Shown piece by piece: positions 20,290-28,346 of a stretch of DNA of 64,000 bases. The stretch comes from Hymenobacter convexus (GTDB taxonomy: Bacteria > Bacteroidota > Bacteroidia > Cytophagales > Hymenobacteraceae). The translations under genes were made by a program, and so were the position numbers. A model generated the notes under the pieces. The model made no database searches. It was not told the DNA's origin and saw nothing but the letters and a program-made list of their open reading frames with translations. Every line of letters starts with the position of its first letter. Position 1 is the stretch's first letter. The DNA lies in NCBI RefSeq assembly GCF_030580955.1, contig NZ_JAUQON010000013.1, positions 1-64,000 of the forward strand. Reading direction: 5' to 3'.

Positions 20290-21801
20290 CTATTTCCCAA
20301 AAATAGCCACCGATGTCGTCTGCCCGCTGCGGATGGTGAAGTTGCGCACATCCGTAAACTTGCTGGCGGTGCTGTTGCTGGTGCGGAACACCAGCCGGTA
20401 GGCGCCCGGCTGCATGGGCAGGTTGATTTTGCTGCTTCCGCCCTGCGGCAGGTCATAAATCCAGGTTTGGGATTCGTCGTCGTTGAGCTGGTAGAGGCTG
20501 CCGTAGCCTTTCAGGTCCGACGTGATGTTGAGGGTGCCGGGCGCGGCGTAGGTGAAGGTGTACTCCTGGCCCTGCTTGATGGTGATGCGCCGCACGGTGC
20601 GGGGCAGCGTGAGGGCTTCCACCTCGTAGTTGCCGGCCAGCAGCTTCTGGCGGGTACCGAAGGTGCCGGCCGTGACGGTAGCGCCCGCCTGGCTGCGCAC
20701 TACCGCCCGGATGGTGCCGTAGGGGTTGGGCGTGATGGCCGGGTTTTGCAGCCAGAGGGTGCCCTGGGGCGTTTTGAAGGTGAAGACGTTGGCCTTGCCA
20801 GGCTTAATGGGCAGGTTGGCCTGGCGCACGGGCGGCACGGTGTTTATCACGAGGTCGTAGCTCTGCAGGGCGTCGATGTCGAGCACGTCGGGCTTGCCCT
20901 GGGCGTCGCGGTAGTGCACGTAGTTGTACTCGGGCTGCTCGGTCACGTTGTTCACGAAGGTCATGTTCACGTTCGTTTCCACGGGCTTGCCGGCGGCATC
21001 GGTGAGGTTGACGCTGACGGTGGTTTTGCTCAGGGTTTGGGCAATGACGTCGTCCATCACCGTGCGGAAGGTCTTCACCTCGGCGGCGTTGTAGTACTGG
21101 CCCAAGCATTCAAGCTGCTTGCCGAAATCCCGCTCGGCCCCGATGCCGATGACGAAGGGCTTAAGGAAAACGTGCTTGCGCTGCAGGGCGATGGAGGCCG
21201 CGCAGGGGTCGCGGTTGCACGATTCGAGGCCGTCGGTTATCAGCAGCAGCACGTTGCGCGAGGCCTTATCCGTCGGAAAATCGTTGGCCGACTGCTCCAG
21301 CGAGTAGGTGATGGGTGTGTTGCCCTGCGCCTTCAGCGTAATCAGCTTTTCCTTGATGGCCTTGGCATTGCGCGGCGCAAACGGCACTTCCAGCTTCGAG
21401 TCCTGGCAGTTCTTGTCGGCGTTCGGAAACTGGTGGCCATACACACGCAGGCCCAGCTCCAAGTTGGGGTAAGCATTGAGCGAATCGACCATTTTGCTGA
21501 GCATACGCTTGGCCACCGCCCAGCGCGGCTGGCCTTCCCAGGGCGCCATCATCGAACCGGAGGCGTCGAGCAGGAAGAGAATGCGCGTGACTTTGGGCTT
21601 TTCAGGCGCGGCGTTCTGGGCGTGGGCGGCGAAGCTCAATAGGAGAAGCAACAATGTCCAGACGTGGCGCCTCACCCCCCGGCCCCCTCTCCTCAGGGAG
21701 GGGGGGAGCCGGACGATTTCCGTTAGGAGCAAAACCGGTGCCCCCTCTCCTTTGGGAGAGGGGGTCAGGGGGTGAGGCGTCACATCCGAACGGTACCGCA
21801 T
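20290..21801 (-). CDS. von Willebrand factor A domain protein, exported
   Basis: A 503-residue protein. The vWA domain (about 72-260) has an intact MIDAS: Asp79-x-Ser81-x-Ser83 (LLDASGSMM), a Thr loop (GNTPITYS) and ITDGLES. Several Ig-like/beta domains follow to the end. A hydrophobic leader (LLLLLLSFAAHAQ) at about 50-62 is a signal peptide, but residues 7-46 before it are translated from an inserted inverted repeat (PHPLTPSPKGEG... LRRGGRG). ATG at 21801 follows the transketolase N stop by one base. Probably a periplasmic or surface adhesion/scaffold protein; no partner known. Confidence 0.82.
   Translation of the reverse strand: MRYRSDVTPHPLTPSPKGEGAPVLLLTEIVRLPPSLRRGGRGVRRHVWTLLLLLLSFAAHAQNAAPEKPKVTRILFLLDASGSMMAPWEGQPRWAVAKRMLSKMVDSLNAYPNLELGLRVYGHQFPNADKNCQDSKLEVPFAPRNAKAIKEKLITLKAQGNTPITYSLEQSANDFPTDKASRNVLLLITDGLESCNRDPCAASIALQRKHVFLKPFVIGIGAERDFGKQLECLGQYYNAAEVKTFRTVMDDVIAQTLSKTTVSVNLTDAAGKPVETNVNMTFVNNVTEQPEYNYVHYRDAQGKPDVLDIDALQSYDLVINTVPPVRQANLPIKPGKANVFTFKTPQGTLWLQNPAITPNPYGTIRAVVRSQAGATVTAGTFGTRQKLLAGNYEVEALTLPRTVRRITIKQGQEYTFTYAAPGTLNITSDLKGYGSLYQLNDDESQTWIYDLPQGGSSKINLPMQPGAYRLVFRTSNSTASKFTDVRNFTIRSGQTTSVAIFGK
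21672..21780. repeat. inverted repeat (family D, CTCACCCCC type) inside the vWA coding start
   Basis: Outer arms GCCTCACCCCCC and GGGGGTGAGGC with inner arms CCCCCTCTCCT and AGGAGAGGGGG make a long palindrome. It is in frame with the vWA gene and encodes its residues about 7-46. The same peptide (PLTPSPKGEG) is a familiar translation product of dispersed repeats in many bacteria. Confidence 0.85.
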
Positions 21802-21802
21802 A

Positions 21803-22690
21803 CTAGTAGTCGCCGTCGGTGCCCAGTTTCAGTTGGTCCAGTGCGTCGGCCAGTTGCTTGTCGTTCGGGGCCACGCCGTGCCACTTGTGGCCGTCCATCA
21901 TGAAGTCGACGCCGAAGCCCATTTTCGTGTCCATCACGAACATGATGGGCTTGGCCTTGCCGGTGGCGGCCACGCAGTTTTCGAGCATGGGCAGCAAGGC
22001 GTCAAAGTGGTTGCCGTCGCCCTCAAACACCTGCCAGCCGAAGGCCTTGAACTTGGCGCCAATGTCGCCGAGGCCGCCGATGTCGTCGGTCGAGCCGTCA
22101 ATCTGCTGGCCGTTGCGGTCCACGATGGCAATGAGGTTGTCGATTTTGTGGTGGGCGGCGTACATGGCGGCCTCCCAGTTCTGGCCTTCTTCCAGCTCGC
22201 CGTCGCCCATGAGCACGAACACGCGCTGCTTGTCGCCGTTGAGTTTTTTGGCCTGGGCGGCGCCGCAGGCCACGCTCAGGCCCTGGCCCAGCGAGCCCGA
22301 GGCCACGCGGATGCCCGGCAGCCCTTCGTGGGTGGTGGGGTGGCCCTGCAGGCGCGAATTCAGCTTGCGGAACGTGGCCAGCTCGCTCACCGGGAAGTAG
22401 CCCGAGCGCGCCAGACACGAGTACATGGTGGCCGAGGTGTGGCCATTGGACAGGAAAAACAGGTCCTGGTCCTTGCCGTCCATGTCGAAGGGCTCGGGGT
22501 GGTGCTTCATCACCTTGAAGTAGAGCGCGACCAGCAAATCGGTGATGCCGAGCGAACCGCCGGGGTGGCCCGAGTTCACGGCGTGCACCATGCGCAGGAT
22601 GTCGCGGCGCACCTGGGTGGCAATTTCCTTGAGCTCCTCGTTGGATTTTTCGGGCTGTTCGACGGTTTTGGTGGTGGTGGTATCGGCCAT
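21803..22690 (-). CDS. transketolase, N-terminal subunit
   Basis: A 295-residue thiamine diphosphate-binding half of transketolase. NSGHPGGSLG contains the conserved His/Gly cofactor residues, GSLGQGLSVACG and the GDGELEEGQNWEA motif (GDG...N) binds the Mg-diphosphate, and DRNGQQIDG follows. Met at 22690 (MADTTTTKTVEQ) is chosen because homology begins after it; the upstream frame to 22741 is not conserved. First gene of the leftward run with vWA, GldL-like and the C half. Confidence 0.93.
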   Translation of the reverse strand: MADTTTTKTVEQPEKSNEELKEIATQVRRDILRMVHAVNSGHPGGSLGITDLLVALYFKVMKHHPEPFDMDGKDQDLFFLSNGHTSATMYSCLARSGYFPVSELATFRKLNSRLQGHPTTHEGLPGIRVASGSLGQGLSVACGAAQAKKLNGDKQRVFVLMGDGELEEGQNWEAAMYAAHHKIDNLIAIVDRNGQQIDGSTDDIGGLGDIGAKFKAFGWQVFEGDGNHFDALLPMLENCVAATGKAKPIMFVMDTKMGFGVDFMMDGHKWHGVAPNDKQLADALDQLKLGTDGDY

Positions 22691-23163
22691 GAGTTCGAAA
22701 GAAGTTGGGTTCAATGGGGGTAAAGGTAGTGAACGGGGCAATGGCCCAAAGGGCGTTTTTATGCGCCGGCCTATTGCAAACGGTCCCGATAGCGCCAGGC
22801 AGCGGAGCCCGTTGTACGCGCGTGCAGCGGGCTCCGCCGAAAGGAATTAGGCGTTGCAACGGGTTGCAACAGGCTTCACCGAATGGAAATGCATCCGACA
22901 ACCCGTTGCAAGGCCTTTCGCCCAATGGAAATGGTCGTTGCAATCCGATGCAAGACAAACCGCCAAACGGAAATGGCCTCTGCAACCAACTGCAAGGGCC
23001 ATTTCTGTTTGGCGAAGAGCATTCCGGCGCACTGCAATGACCTTCGCCGCACGGCGGTGCCCATTCCCGTGCGCCGCAGCATCCTCCGCTGCCCGGAAAC
23101 AGGCATTACGGCGCGCTGCAATGGGCTCCGCCGGCTGGTGGTGGTCATTCCGGCCGTCCGCAG
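22691..23163. other. intergenic region, mostly tandem repeat, no gene
   Basis: The 117 bases next to the transketolase gene should hold its promoter, though no clear Bacteroidota -33/-7 pair was picked out. The rest is the 42-bp tandem array described separately. Several reading frames stay open because 42 is a multiple of three, but none has a credible protein. Confidence 0.6.
22808..23163. repeat. degenerate 42-bp tandem repeat, about eight units
   Basis: The unit ends in CATT(C/A) at 23021, 23063, 23105 and 23147, exactly 42 bases apart, and the phase continues leftward with small indels. A typical unit reads GTTGCAAC..GTTGCAA then a GCC-rich stretch then GGAAATG. Left units (22853-22980) keep the TTGCAA palindrome and AATGGAAATG, while right units are GC-richer and more diverged. 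The array ends exactly at the bcp stop codon. Confidence 0.8.
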
Positions 23164-23613
23164 CTACTTCAGCAGCTGCGCGGCGTGCTCTTTGGTGTCT
23201 ACTTTCTTGATGACCTTCTCGATAAGGCCGTTTTCGTCAATCAGAAACGTGGTGCGGACGGTGCCCATGTAGGTTTTGCCGTAGTTTTTCTTTTCCTGCC
23301 ACACGCCGTAGGCCTGCACAATCTGCTTTTCGGTATCGACCAGCAGCGGGAAGGGCAGGTCGTATTTCAGGGCAAATTTCTTGTGCGCCGCCTCGCCGTC
23401 GGTGCTCACGCCGATGACCTGGATATTGCCCGCTTTGAGCTCCGCCTGATGGTCGCGCAGGTTGCAGGCCTGGGCGGTGCAGCCGGGCGTGTCGTCTTTG
23501 GGGTAGAAATAGAGGGCCACCTTCTGGCCGCGGAAGTCGTGCAGGCTGATGGTGTTGCCATCCTGGTCCTGGGCGGTGAAATCGGGGGCGGGTTGGCCGG
23601 GTTCGAGGAGCAT
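23164..23613 (-). CDS. bcp: thioredoxin-dependent peroxiredoxin (BCP/PrxQ)
   Basis: A 149-residue atypical 2-Cys or 1-Cys peroxiredoxin reducing H2O2 and organic hydroperoxides in the cytosol. Peroxidatic Cys45 lies in DDTPGCTAQAC and Cys50 is the likely resolving residue, the usual BCP spacing of five. YFYPKDDTPGC and GVSTDGEAAHKKF are family hallmarks. The start is the first Met. The stop codon abuts the 42-bp tandem repeat array; a GCGGACTTTTAGTCCGC palindrome lies upstream. Confidence 0.94.
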   Translation of the reverse strand: MLLEPGQPAPDFTAQDQDGNTISLHDFRGQKVALYFYPKDDTPGCTAQACNLRDHQAELKAGNIQVIGVSTDGEAAHKKFALKYDLPFPLLVDTEKQIVQAYGVWQEKKNYGKTYMGTVRTTFLIDENGLIEKVIKKVDTKEHAAQLLK

Positions 23614-23626
23614 GGTGCGTTTGGGT

Positions 23627-23700
23627 TGTAGCGCGGACTTTTAGTCCGCGAGTGTGAGATGTTGTTGTGGTGCGTTCGCGGACTAAAAGTCCGCGCTACA
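23627..23700. repeat. inverted repeat (family C, GCGGACTTTTAGTCCGC type)
   Basis: Two 24-base arms, TGTAGCGCGGACTTTTAGTC... (23627-23650) and its exact complement (23677-23700), each itself nearly palindromic. The right arm contains the stop codon (complement of 23696-23698) of the M23 peptidase gene. Confidence 0.88.
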
Positions 23701-25699
23701 GGCTCAGCGGAATCACCCGCTCGTTGCCGGCCTGGTCCGTCAGGTGCAGTTCGGCGGGGCCGTGCAAGCGCGGGCCCAGCGTATCGGAGGCCACGGTGAA
23801 GAGCAGGGCTTTCTTGTGCTCGTAGCGCAGCATCCGGAACTTGCCGCCGATGAGCAGGCGGTAGCTGGCCAGGCCCGACATGTCGTCGCCCACCGAAAAC
23901 GACAGCTGCCCGCCGGCGCGCCCGATGAGGCTGCCGCGCGGCGCGGTGGTGTCGCGCAGAATGCGGTAGGAGGCAAACTGGCGGATGTTGGCCGTAATCC
24001 GGCCCTGCTCGTCCCACACGCCGCCCAGGTAGGCCTTGCCGCCGCTGGCCGTGGCCGAGTAGATGGCGGTACGGCGCGGGTCGGCGGGCGGGGTGGCGGG
24101 CTTGAGGGTGAGCACGGCCGTGTGGTAGAGCGGCAGCAACGGCGAGCCCACCGTCCAGAAGCCGCTGCCGGTGGCCTCGGGCTTGAAGCTGGTGCTCAGG
24201 TAGAGGTTGCCGAACAGCGTTTCGGGGCCAAAAACGAGGTTGAGGGCGTTGGTGGCGTAGCTGGTTTCCTTGCCGGCCGGAATCATTACCTGCCGGTCGA
24301 ACTTCTTCGTGATGCCGCCAAAGCGGATAGAATCGGGCAGGCCGGCGCGCAAGTCGTAGAGGTACACGTTTTCGCTGTTCTGCGTGTAGCTGGGCCGGAT
24401 TTCGAGGCGGCGGGCTCCGCGCAGCAGCGTCAGGTTGGCGCCCACAGAGTCGGCGCTGGGGTCGGCGGCCACGGCCTTCAGCAGATTGCGCGTCACTTCG
24501 AAACGCAGGGCCGGGCGCTTCACGGCGGCGGAGCGGGTTTTGAAGTATTCGGGCTGTTCCCCGCGTATCACCAGATGCACAGGCGCCTGGTTGTTGTAGG
24601 AGTCGGCCAGCGTAATATCAACGTTGTACACCTTGCCGGCTTCCACGTTCAGGCGGCCTTTGGTGGGACCGGTGGTGTACATGCTGAGGTCGTTGCCGTC
24701 GTCCACCCACAGCTTTTGCAGGGTGCGGCCCTGGGTGTTCTGGTACAGGAAATCGACGAAGTTGCCCACCTGCCGGGTGCCGGTCGGGAAGGGAATGGCG
24801 TCGATGTTGTGCTGGTAGAACGGCTGCCCGTTCACCGTCACGCTCACCCGCTGAATGCCGTTCTTGTTCCAGGCATTATCAAACCTATCGAAGCCTTGCA
24901 CCAGCAAGCCCACCGTACCAAAGGCGCTGATGGTATCGGCCCAGGTGGTGCCCACGCCCGGCGCCGGCTGCAGCTTGGGCACAAACAGCGCCTTGGCAAA
25001 CACCTTCTTCACCCGCGCCTCAATGCCGAGCGGTTCCACCGCAAACGCCTGCAGCACCGGCCCCAGGTGGTCCTGAATTTCGGGGAAGCCACCCCACTGC
25101 AGCGGGTTATACTGCCGGTCCTGGGCATCGCGCACCTCCCAGTGCAGGTGCGGGCCGGCCGAGCCGCCGGTGTTGCCGCTCAGGGCCACCAGCTCCCCGC
25201 GCTTCACCGGGTACTTATCCTTTTCGAAAAAGGCCTCCAGCTCATAGCTCTGCTTGTCGTACTGCCGCCGCAATAGCTCGGTCGCAAACGCGCCCTTGAA
25301 CTCGTTCAAGTGCCCGTACACCGTCGTCGTGCCATTGGGGTGGGTGATGTAGAGCACGTTGCCGTAGCCGAACGACGACTGCTTCAGCCGCGACACGTAG
25401 CCGTCGGCGGCGGCGTACACGGGCTGGTTCACCCCGCCGCCGGTCTTGATGTCGAGCCCGCCGTGGAAGTGGTTGGGGCGCAGTTCGCCCATGCTCCCGG
25501 CCAGGAAATTGGGCTTGCCCGGCGCAATGGGAAACATAAAGTAACCCGGCGTCACGGTGGGGCGGCCGGCGCGTAGCAGCTCGCTCACAGTGTGGCGGTC
25601 GCGGTCGGCGGTGTCGGCTTCCTGCCCTCCTACTCGGCCGGGCGCGCCGGCCGCGAGGGCCAGCGCCAGGCCGATTATCAACTTCGCTTTATTCTTCAA
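23696..25699 (-). CDS. M23 family metallopeptidase (LytM-like), exported
   Basis: About 667 residues. A signal peptide is followed by a LytM/M23 domain at about 70-190 with complete zinc ligands: HFHGGLDIK (H-x3-D type) and GPHLHWEVRD (H-x-H). The large C-terminal region (about 200-660) is beta-rich with Ig-like segments. It probably cuts peptidoglycan cross-links in the periplasm. The frame stays open to an ATG at 25747, but that ATG is in the family A repeat; TTG at 25699 gives a textbook leader (MKNKAKLIIGLALALAAG) and is preferred. Confidence 0.87.
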   Translation of the reverse strand: MKNKAKLIIGLALALAAGAPGRVGGQEADTADRDRHTVSELLRAGRPTVTPGYFMFPIAPGKPNFLAGSMGELRPNHFHGGLDIKTGGGVNQPVYAAADGYVSRLKQSSFGYGNVLYITHPNGTTTVYGHLNEFKGAFATELLRRQYDKQSYELEAFFEKDKYPVKRGELVALSGNTGGSAGPHLHWEVRDAQDRQYNPLQWGGFPEIQDHLGPVLQAFAVEPLGIEARVKKVFAKALFVPKLQPAPGVGTTWADTISAFGTVGLLVQGFDRFDNAWNKNGIQRVSVTVNGQPFYQHNIDAIPFPTGTRQVGNFVDFLYQNTQGRTLQKLWVDDGNDLSMYTTGPTKGRLNVEAGKVYNVDITLADSYNNQAPVHLVIRGEQPEYFKTRSAAVKRPALRFEVTRNLLKAVAADPSADSVGANLTLLRGARRLEIRPSYTQNSENVYLYDLRAGLPDSIRFGGITKKFDRQVMIPAGKETSYATNALNLVFGPETLFGNLYLSTSFKPEATGSGFWTVGSPLLPLYHTAVLTLKPATPPADPRRTAIYSATASGGKAYLGGVWDEQGRITANIRQFASYRILRDTTAPRGSLIGRAGGQLSFSVGDDMSGLASYRLLIGGKFRMLRYEHKKALLFTVASDTLGPRLHGPAELHLTDQAGNERVIPLSL

Positions 25700-25729
25700 C
25701 TTGTATGTATTCAGAAAGAACTTCGTGCT

Positions 25730-25853
25730 GCCAAAAAGAACGGTCATGCAGAGCGTAGCGAAGCATCTTGCCCGCCACCACTAATCCAACCAATTGGATT
25801 GCGTTGCGCAGTAAAGATGCTTCGCTACGCTCTGCATGACCGTTCTTTTTGGC
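25730..25853. repeat. REP-like inverted repeat, family A (CATGCAGAG variant), copy 5
   Basis: A 40-base perfect palindrome: left arm GCCAAAAAGAACGGTCATGC... (25730-25769) and right arm 25814-25853, separated by 44 bases. It lies just upstream of the M23 peptidase and contains an ATG in frame with it. Confidence 0.92.
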
Positions 25854-25890
25854 GGCGTAACCGTCCTGTTATTTTAAAATCTAACCGCCC

Positions 25891-26505
25891 CTACTTCACC
25901 GCCAGTTCCAGCAGCTTCTCCCCCTCCAGATACCCGGTCAGTTGGTCACCCAGCTTTACGGCGGCCACGCCAGCCGGGGTGCCGGTGAAAATCAAGTCGC
26001 CCATTTTCAGCGAAATGTATTTCGACACGAAGCTGATGATTTTGGCAAACGGATGCAGCATCAGGCTGGAATTTCCGGTCTGGCGGGTTTCGCCGTTCAC
26101 GTCGAGGTGGAAGTTGATGTTGGCCAAATCGGCGAACTCGCTCACCGGCTTGAAAGTGGGCGAAATCGGGGCCGAGCCATCAAAAGCCTTGGCCAGCTCC
26201 CAGGGCAGGCCCTTTTTCTTGAGTTCGCTCTGCAGGTCGCGGGCCGTGAAATCGATGCCCAGGCCAATGGCGTCGAAGTAGGTGTGGGCAAACTGCTCCT
26301 CGATGTGGCGGCCGTTTTTACTTACGCGTAGCACCAACTCCAGCTCGTGGTGAATGTCCTGCGAAAACTCGGGGATGAAAAACGGCTGGCCGCGCTGCAG
26401 CAGCGCGGTTTCGGGCTTCATAAAGATGACGGGCGCGCTGGGCACCTCGTTTTGCAGCTCGGCAATGTGGTCGGCGTAGTTGCGGCCGATGCAGATTATT
26501 TTCAT
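25891..26505 (-). CDS. fumarylacetoacetate hydrolase family protein
   Basis: A 204-residue cytosolic FAH-fold enzyme of the short class. CIGRNYADHIAE at the start, FMKPETALL, the metal-binding HHELELVLR (two Glu of E-x-E), and GDLIFTGTPAGV are diagnostic. Related enzymes decarboxylate oxaloacetate, hydrolyse acylpyruvates or hydrate 2-oxopent-4-dienoate; the substrate cannot be fixed. Met at 26505 (MKIICIGRNY) is the conserved start; the upstream extension to 26583 is not. Confidence 0.9.
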   Translation of the reverse strand: MKIICIGRNYADHIAELQNEVPSAPVIFMKPETALLQRGQPFFIPEFSQDIHHELELVLRVSKNGRHIEEQFAHTYFDAIGLGIDFTARDLQSELKKKGLPWELAKAFDGSAPISPTFKPVSEFADLANINFHLDVNGETRQTGNSSLMLHPFAKIISFVSKYISLKMGDLIFTGTPAGVAAVKLGDQLTGYLEGEKLLELAVK

Positions 26506-26695
26506 GGAAGGAAGTTCGGGACAGGGCGGAAGGAAGTCAAAACTACGGCCTGCCGCCGGCTCGCGGCAACCCGGCCGGGCCATTTCTGGCCCGCGCGCCG
26601 GCCGCCGCTAAACATTTACCCGCCCGGCTGCCGTATAGCCGCCAACCAATCGCGCCCATCCAAGGCGCAGCTGTACTTCTCTTTCCCATCCAGCT

Positions 26696-27490
26696 ATGCT
26701 CAAAAAAATCACCCTCGTTGCCAGCCTAGCCTTCATGGCCGCCTGCTCCACGGTGCCCATCACGGGGCGCCGCCAGCTCAGCCTCGTGAGCGATTCCGAA
26801 ATCAACACCCTGGCCGCCACGCAATACCGCGAGGTCATCGCCAAAGGCCCGCTCTCCACCAACGCGCAGGACGTGGCCCTGGTGCGCCGCGTGGGCCAGC
26901 GCATCCAAACCGCCGTGGAAACCTATTTCCGCCAGCAAAACGCCTCTGACCAGCTCGCCGGCTACCAGTGGGAGTTCAACGTGATTCAGGACAAGCAGGA
27001 AAATGCCTGGTGCATGCCTGGCGGCAAAGTGGCCGTCTACACCGGCATCCTGCCCATCACGCAGGACGAAAACGGCCTGGCCGTGGTCATGGCCCACGAA
27101 ATTGCCCACGCCGTGGCCAAGCACGGCTCCGAGCGCATGAGCCAAGGCCTCGTGCAGCAGCTGGGCGGGCAGGCCCTTTCGGCCGCTCTTTCCACCAACA
27201 GCGCGGCCACGCAACAGCTGGCTTTGCAAGCGTTCGGCGTGGGTTCCAGCGTGGGCTTGCTGAAATACGGCCGCAACCAGGAGTCGGAAGCCGACCACCT
27301 GGGCCTGATTTTTATGGCCATGGCCGGCTACAATCCCGACGGTGCCATTGCGTTCTGGCAGCGCATGGATGCCCGCGAAAACCAGGCTTCGCCGCCCGAA
27401 TTTCTCTCCACTCACCCCTCCAACGGCACCCGCATCGCCGACATTCAGCGCGAGCTGCCGGAGGCACGCAAATACTACACCGCCCGCTAA
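26696..27490 (+). CDS. M48 family metallopeptidase, lipoprotein (LoiP/BepA-like)
   Basis: A 264-residue zinc protease. A lipobox (MAAC, Cys17) gives a lipid-anchored periplasmic protein, and TGRRQLSLVSD after it is typical of this subgroup. The zinc motif is VMAHEIAHAVAKHG (His134, Glu135, His138) with the third ligand in QESEADHLG. The C-terminal STHPSNGTRIADIQ is also conserved. Probably an outer-membrane quality-control protease. Monocistronic, followed by a family A repeat. Confidence 0.92.
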   Translation: MLKKITLVASLAFMAACSTVPITGRRQLSLVSDSEINTLAATQYREVIAKGPLSTNAQDVALVRRVGQRIQTAVETYFRQQNASDQLAGYQWEFNVIQDKQENAWCMPGGKVAVYTGILPITQDENGLAVVMAHEIAHAVAKHGSERMSQGLVQQLGGQALSAALSTNSAATQQLALQAFGVGSSVGLLKYGRNQESEADHLGLIFMAMAGYNPDGAIAFWQRMDARENQASPPEFLSTHPSNGTRIADIQRELPEARKYYTAR

Positions 27491-27520
27491 GTCAGTTAAG
27501 TAGCGAAACGTCGGCAAGCC

Positions 27521-27611
27521 CGTCATGCTGAGCGCAGCCAAAGCATTTCTACCGCGAAAAGCAGTGGTTTGCTACTGCGGTAGAGATGCTTTGGCTGCGC
27601 TCAGCATGACG
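27521..27611. repeat. REP-like inverted repeat, family A, copy 6
   Basis: CGTCATGCTGAGCGCAGCC at 27521 pairs with the complement ending at 27611, with CCAAAGCAT instead of the more usual CCGAAGCAT in both arms (a compensatory change), and inner CTACCGC/GCGGTAG. Confidence 0.9.
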
Positions 27612-27646
27612 TTTACATTGCACCTTATCTATCACAAATTCCCGCT

Positions 27647-28204
27647 ATGAAATTCCTCCCTCGTCTGCTTGGTTTGGGGTTGTTGAGCCTGCTGGTGATG
27701 CTGCTGGTTATGTCGTGCGAAACGGCCAAAACCGGCACCAACGAGTTTGGCAGCCCCAACCGCATTAAAGGCGAGGCGATTGCCAAGCCCGAGAGCCGGC
27801 AAATCGTGCACTTCACCGACACCACCACCGAGTACAAAACGACCCGCAGCGAGCTGGCCCGGGCCTTTATCCGGCAATTCAACGACGGCACGGTGGTCGA
27901 CAAGATTCAGGTACGCAAAGCCCCCGGCAACGACGGCGCCCCGGTCACCTACTACCTCATCGGCATGGGCTTGCGCGGGGGCACGTTTCGGGCCATGGCC
28001 CTGCCCCTCACCAGCAGCGGCGACAATACTTACTACCTCCGCCCGGCCGCCGAGCGCTACACCCTCACCAGCGTGGGCTGCCCGGCGTGCTTCTTCAACT
28101 TCGAAAACGGCCGCATCGTGGGCACCAGCTGCACCGAAAGCTACCCCGGTAGCCATTGCGACCTGAAAGTAGAAGCCACCAACGAACTGTTCGCCAACAA
28201 ATGA
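27647..28204 (+). CDS. lipoprotein of unknown function
   Basis: A 185-residue protein with a hydrophobic leader and lipobox (VMSC, Cys24). The mature domain is beta-rich with cysteines in GCPACFFNF and GTSCTESYPGSHCDL that could pair. No family recognised. Its stop overlaps the start of the 38-residue ORF (ATGA), suggesting coupling. Confidence 0.7.
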   Translation: MKFLPRLLGLGLLSLLVMLLVMSCETAKTGTNEFGSPNRIKGEAIAKPESRQIVHFTDTTTEYKTTRSELARAFIRQFNDGTVVDKIQVRKAPGNDGAPVTYYLIGMGLRGGTFRAMALPLTSSGDNTYYLRPAAERYTLTSVGCPACFFNFENGRIVGTSCTESYPGSHCDLKVEATNELFANK

Positions 28205-28317
28205 GTACCACCGGCAAATGGCTGCTCCGCGCCGCCCTCACCGCCCTGGCCGTGCTCATCACCACCGACCGGCCCCGAATCAAGCCTTCTCAAACGCCAA
28301 AAAAGCCCGCTGACTAG
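28201..28317 (+). CDS. possible 38-residue membrane microprotein
   Basis: Starts within an ATGA overlap with the preceding lipoprotein gene. It encodes a basic N-terminus, one hydrophobic stretch (WLLRAALTALAVLITT) and a basic tail (KPSQTPKKPAD), ending inside the terminator stem. The overlap and composition favour a real gene; short length and lack of comparison leave it uncertain. Confidence 0.4.
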   Translation: MSTTGKWLLRAALTALAVLITTDRPRIKPSQTPKKPAD

Positions 28318-28330
28318 CGGGCTTTTTTGG
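28297..28330. terminator. bidirectional Rho-independent terminator
   Basis: CCAAAAAAGCCCGC pairs exactly with GCGGGCTTTTTTGG around TGACTA. It separates the rightward lipoprotein unit from the leftward mpl gene and has A/T tracts on both sides. Confidence 0.92.
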
Positions 28331-28346
28331 TGGGGCAGGCGAAAGT

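Noticed and set aside
22705..23272. Several overlapping frames on both strands across the 42-bp array
   Set aside because: They result from a repeat unit divisible by three; peptides are just the translated repeat and agree with no family.
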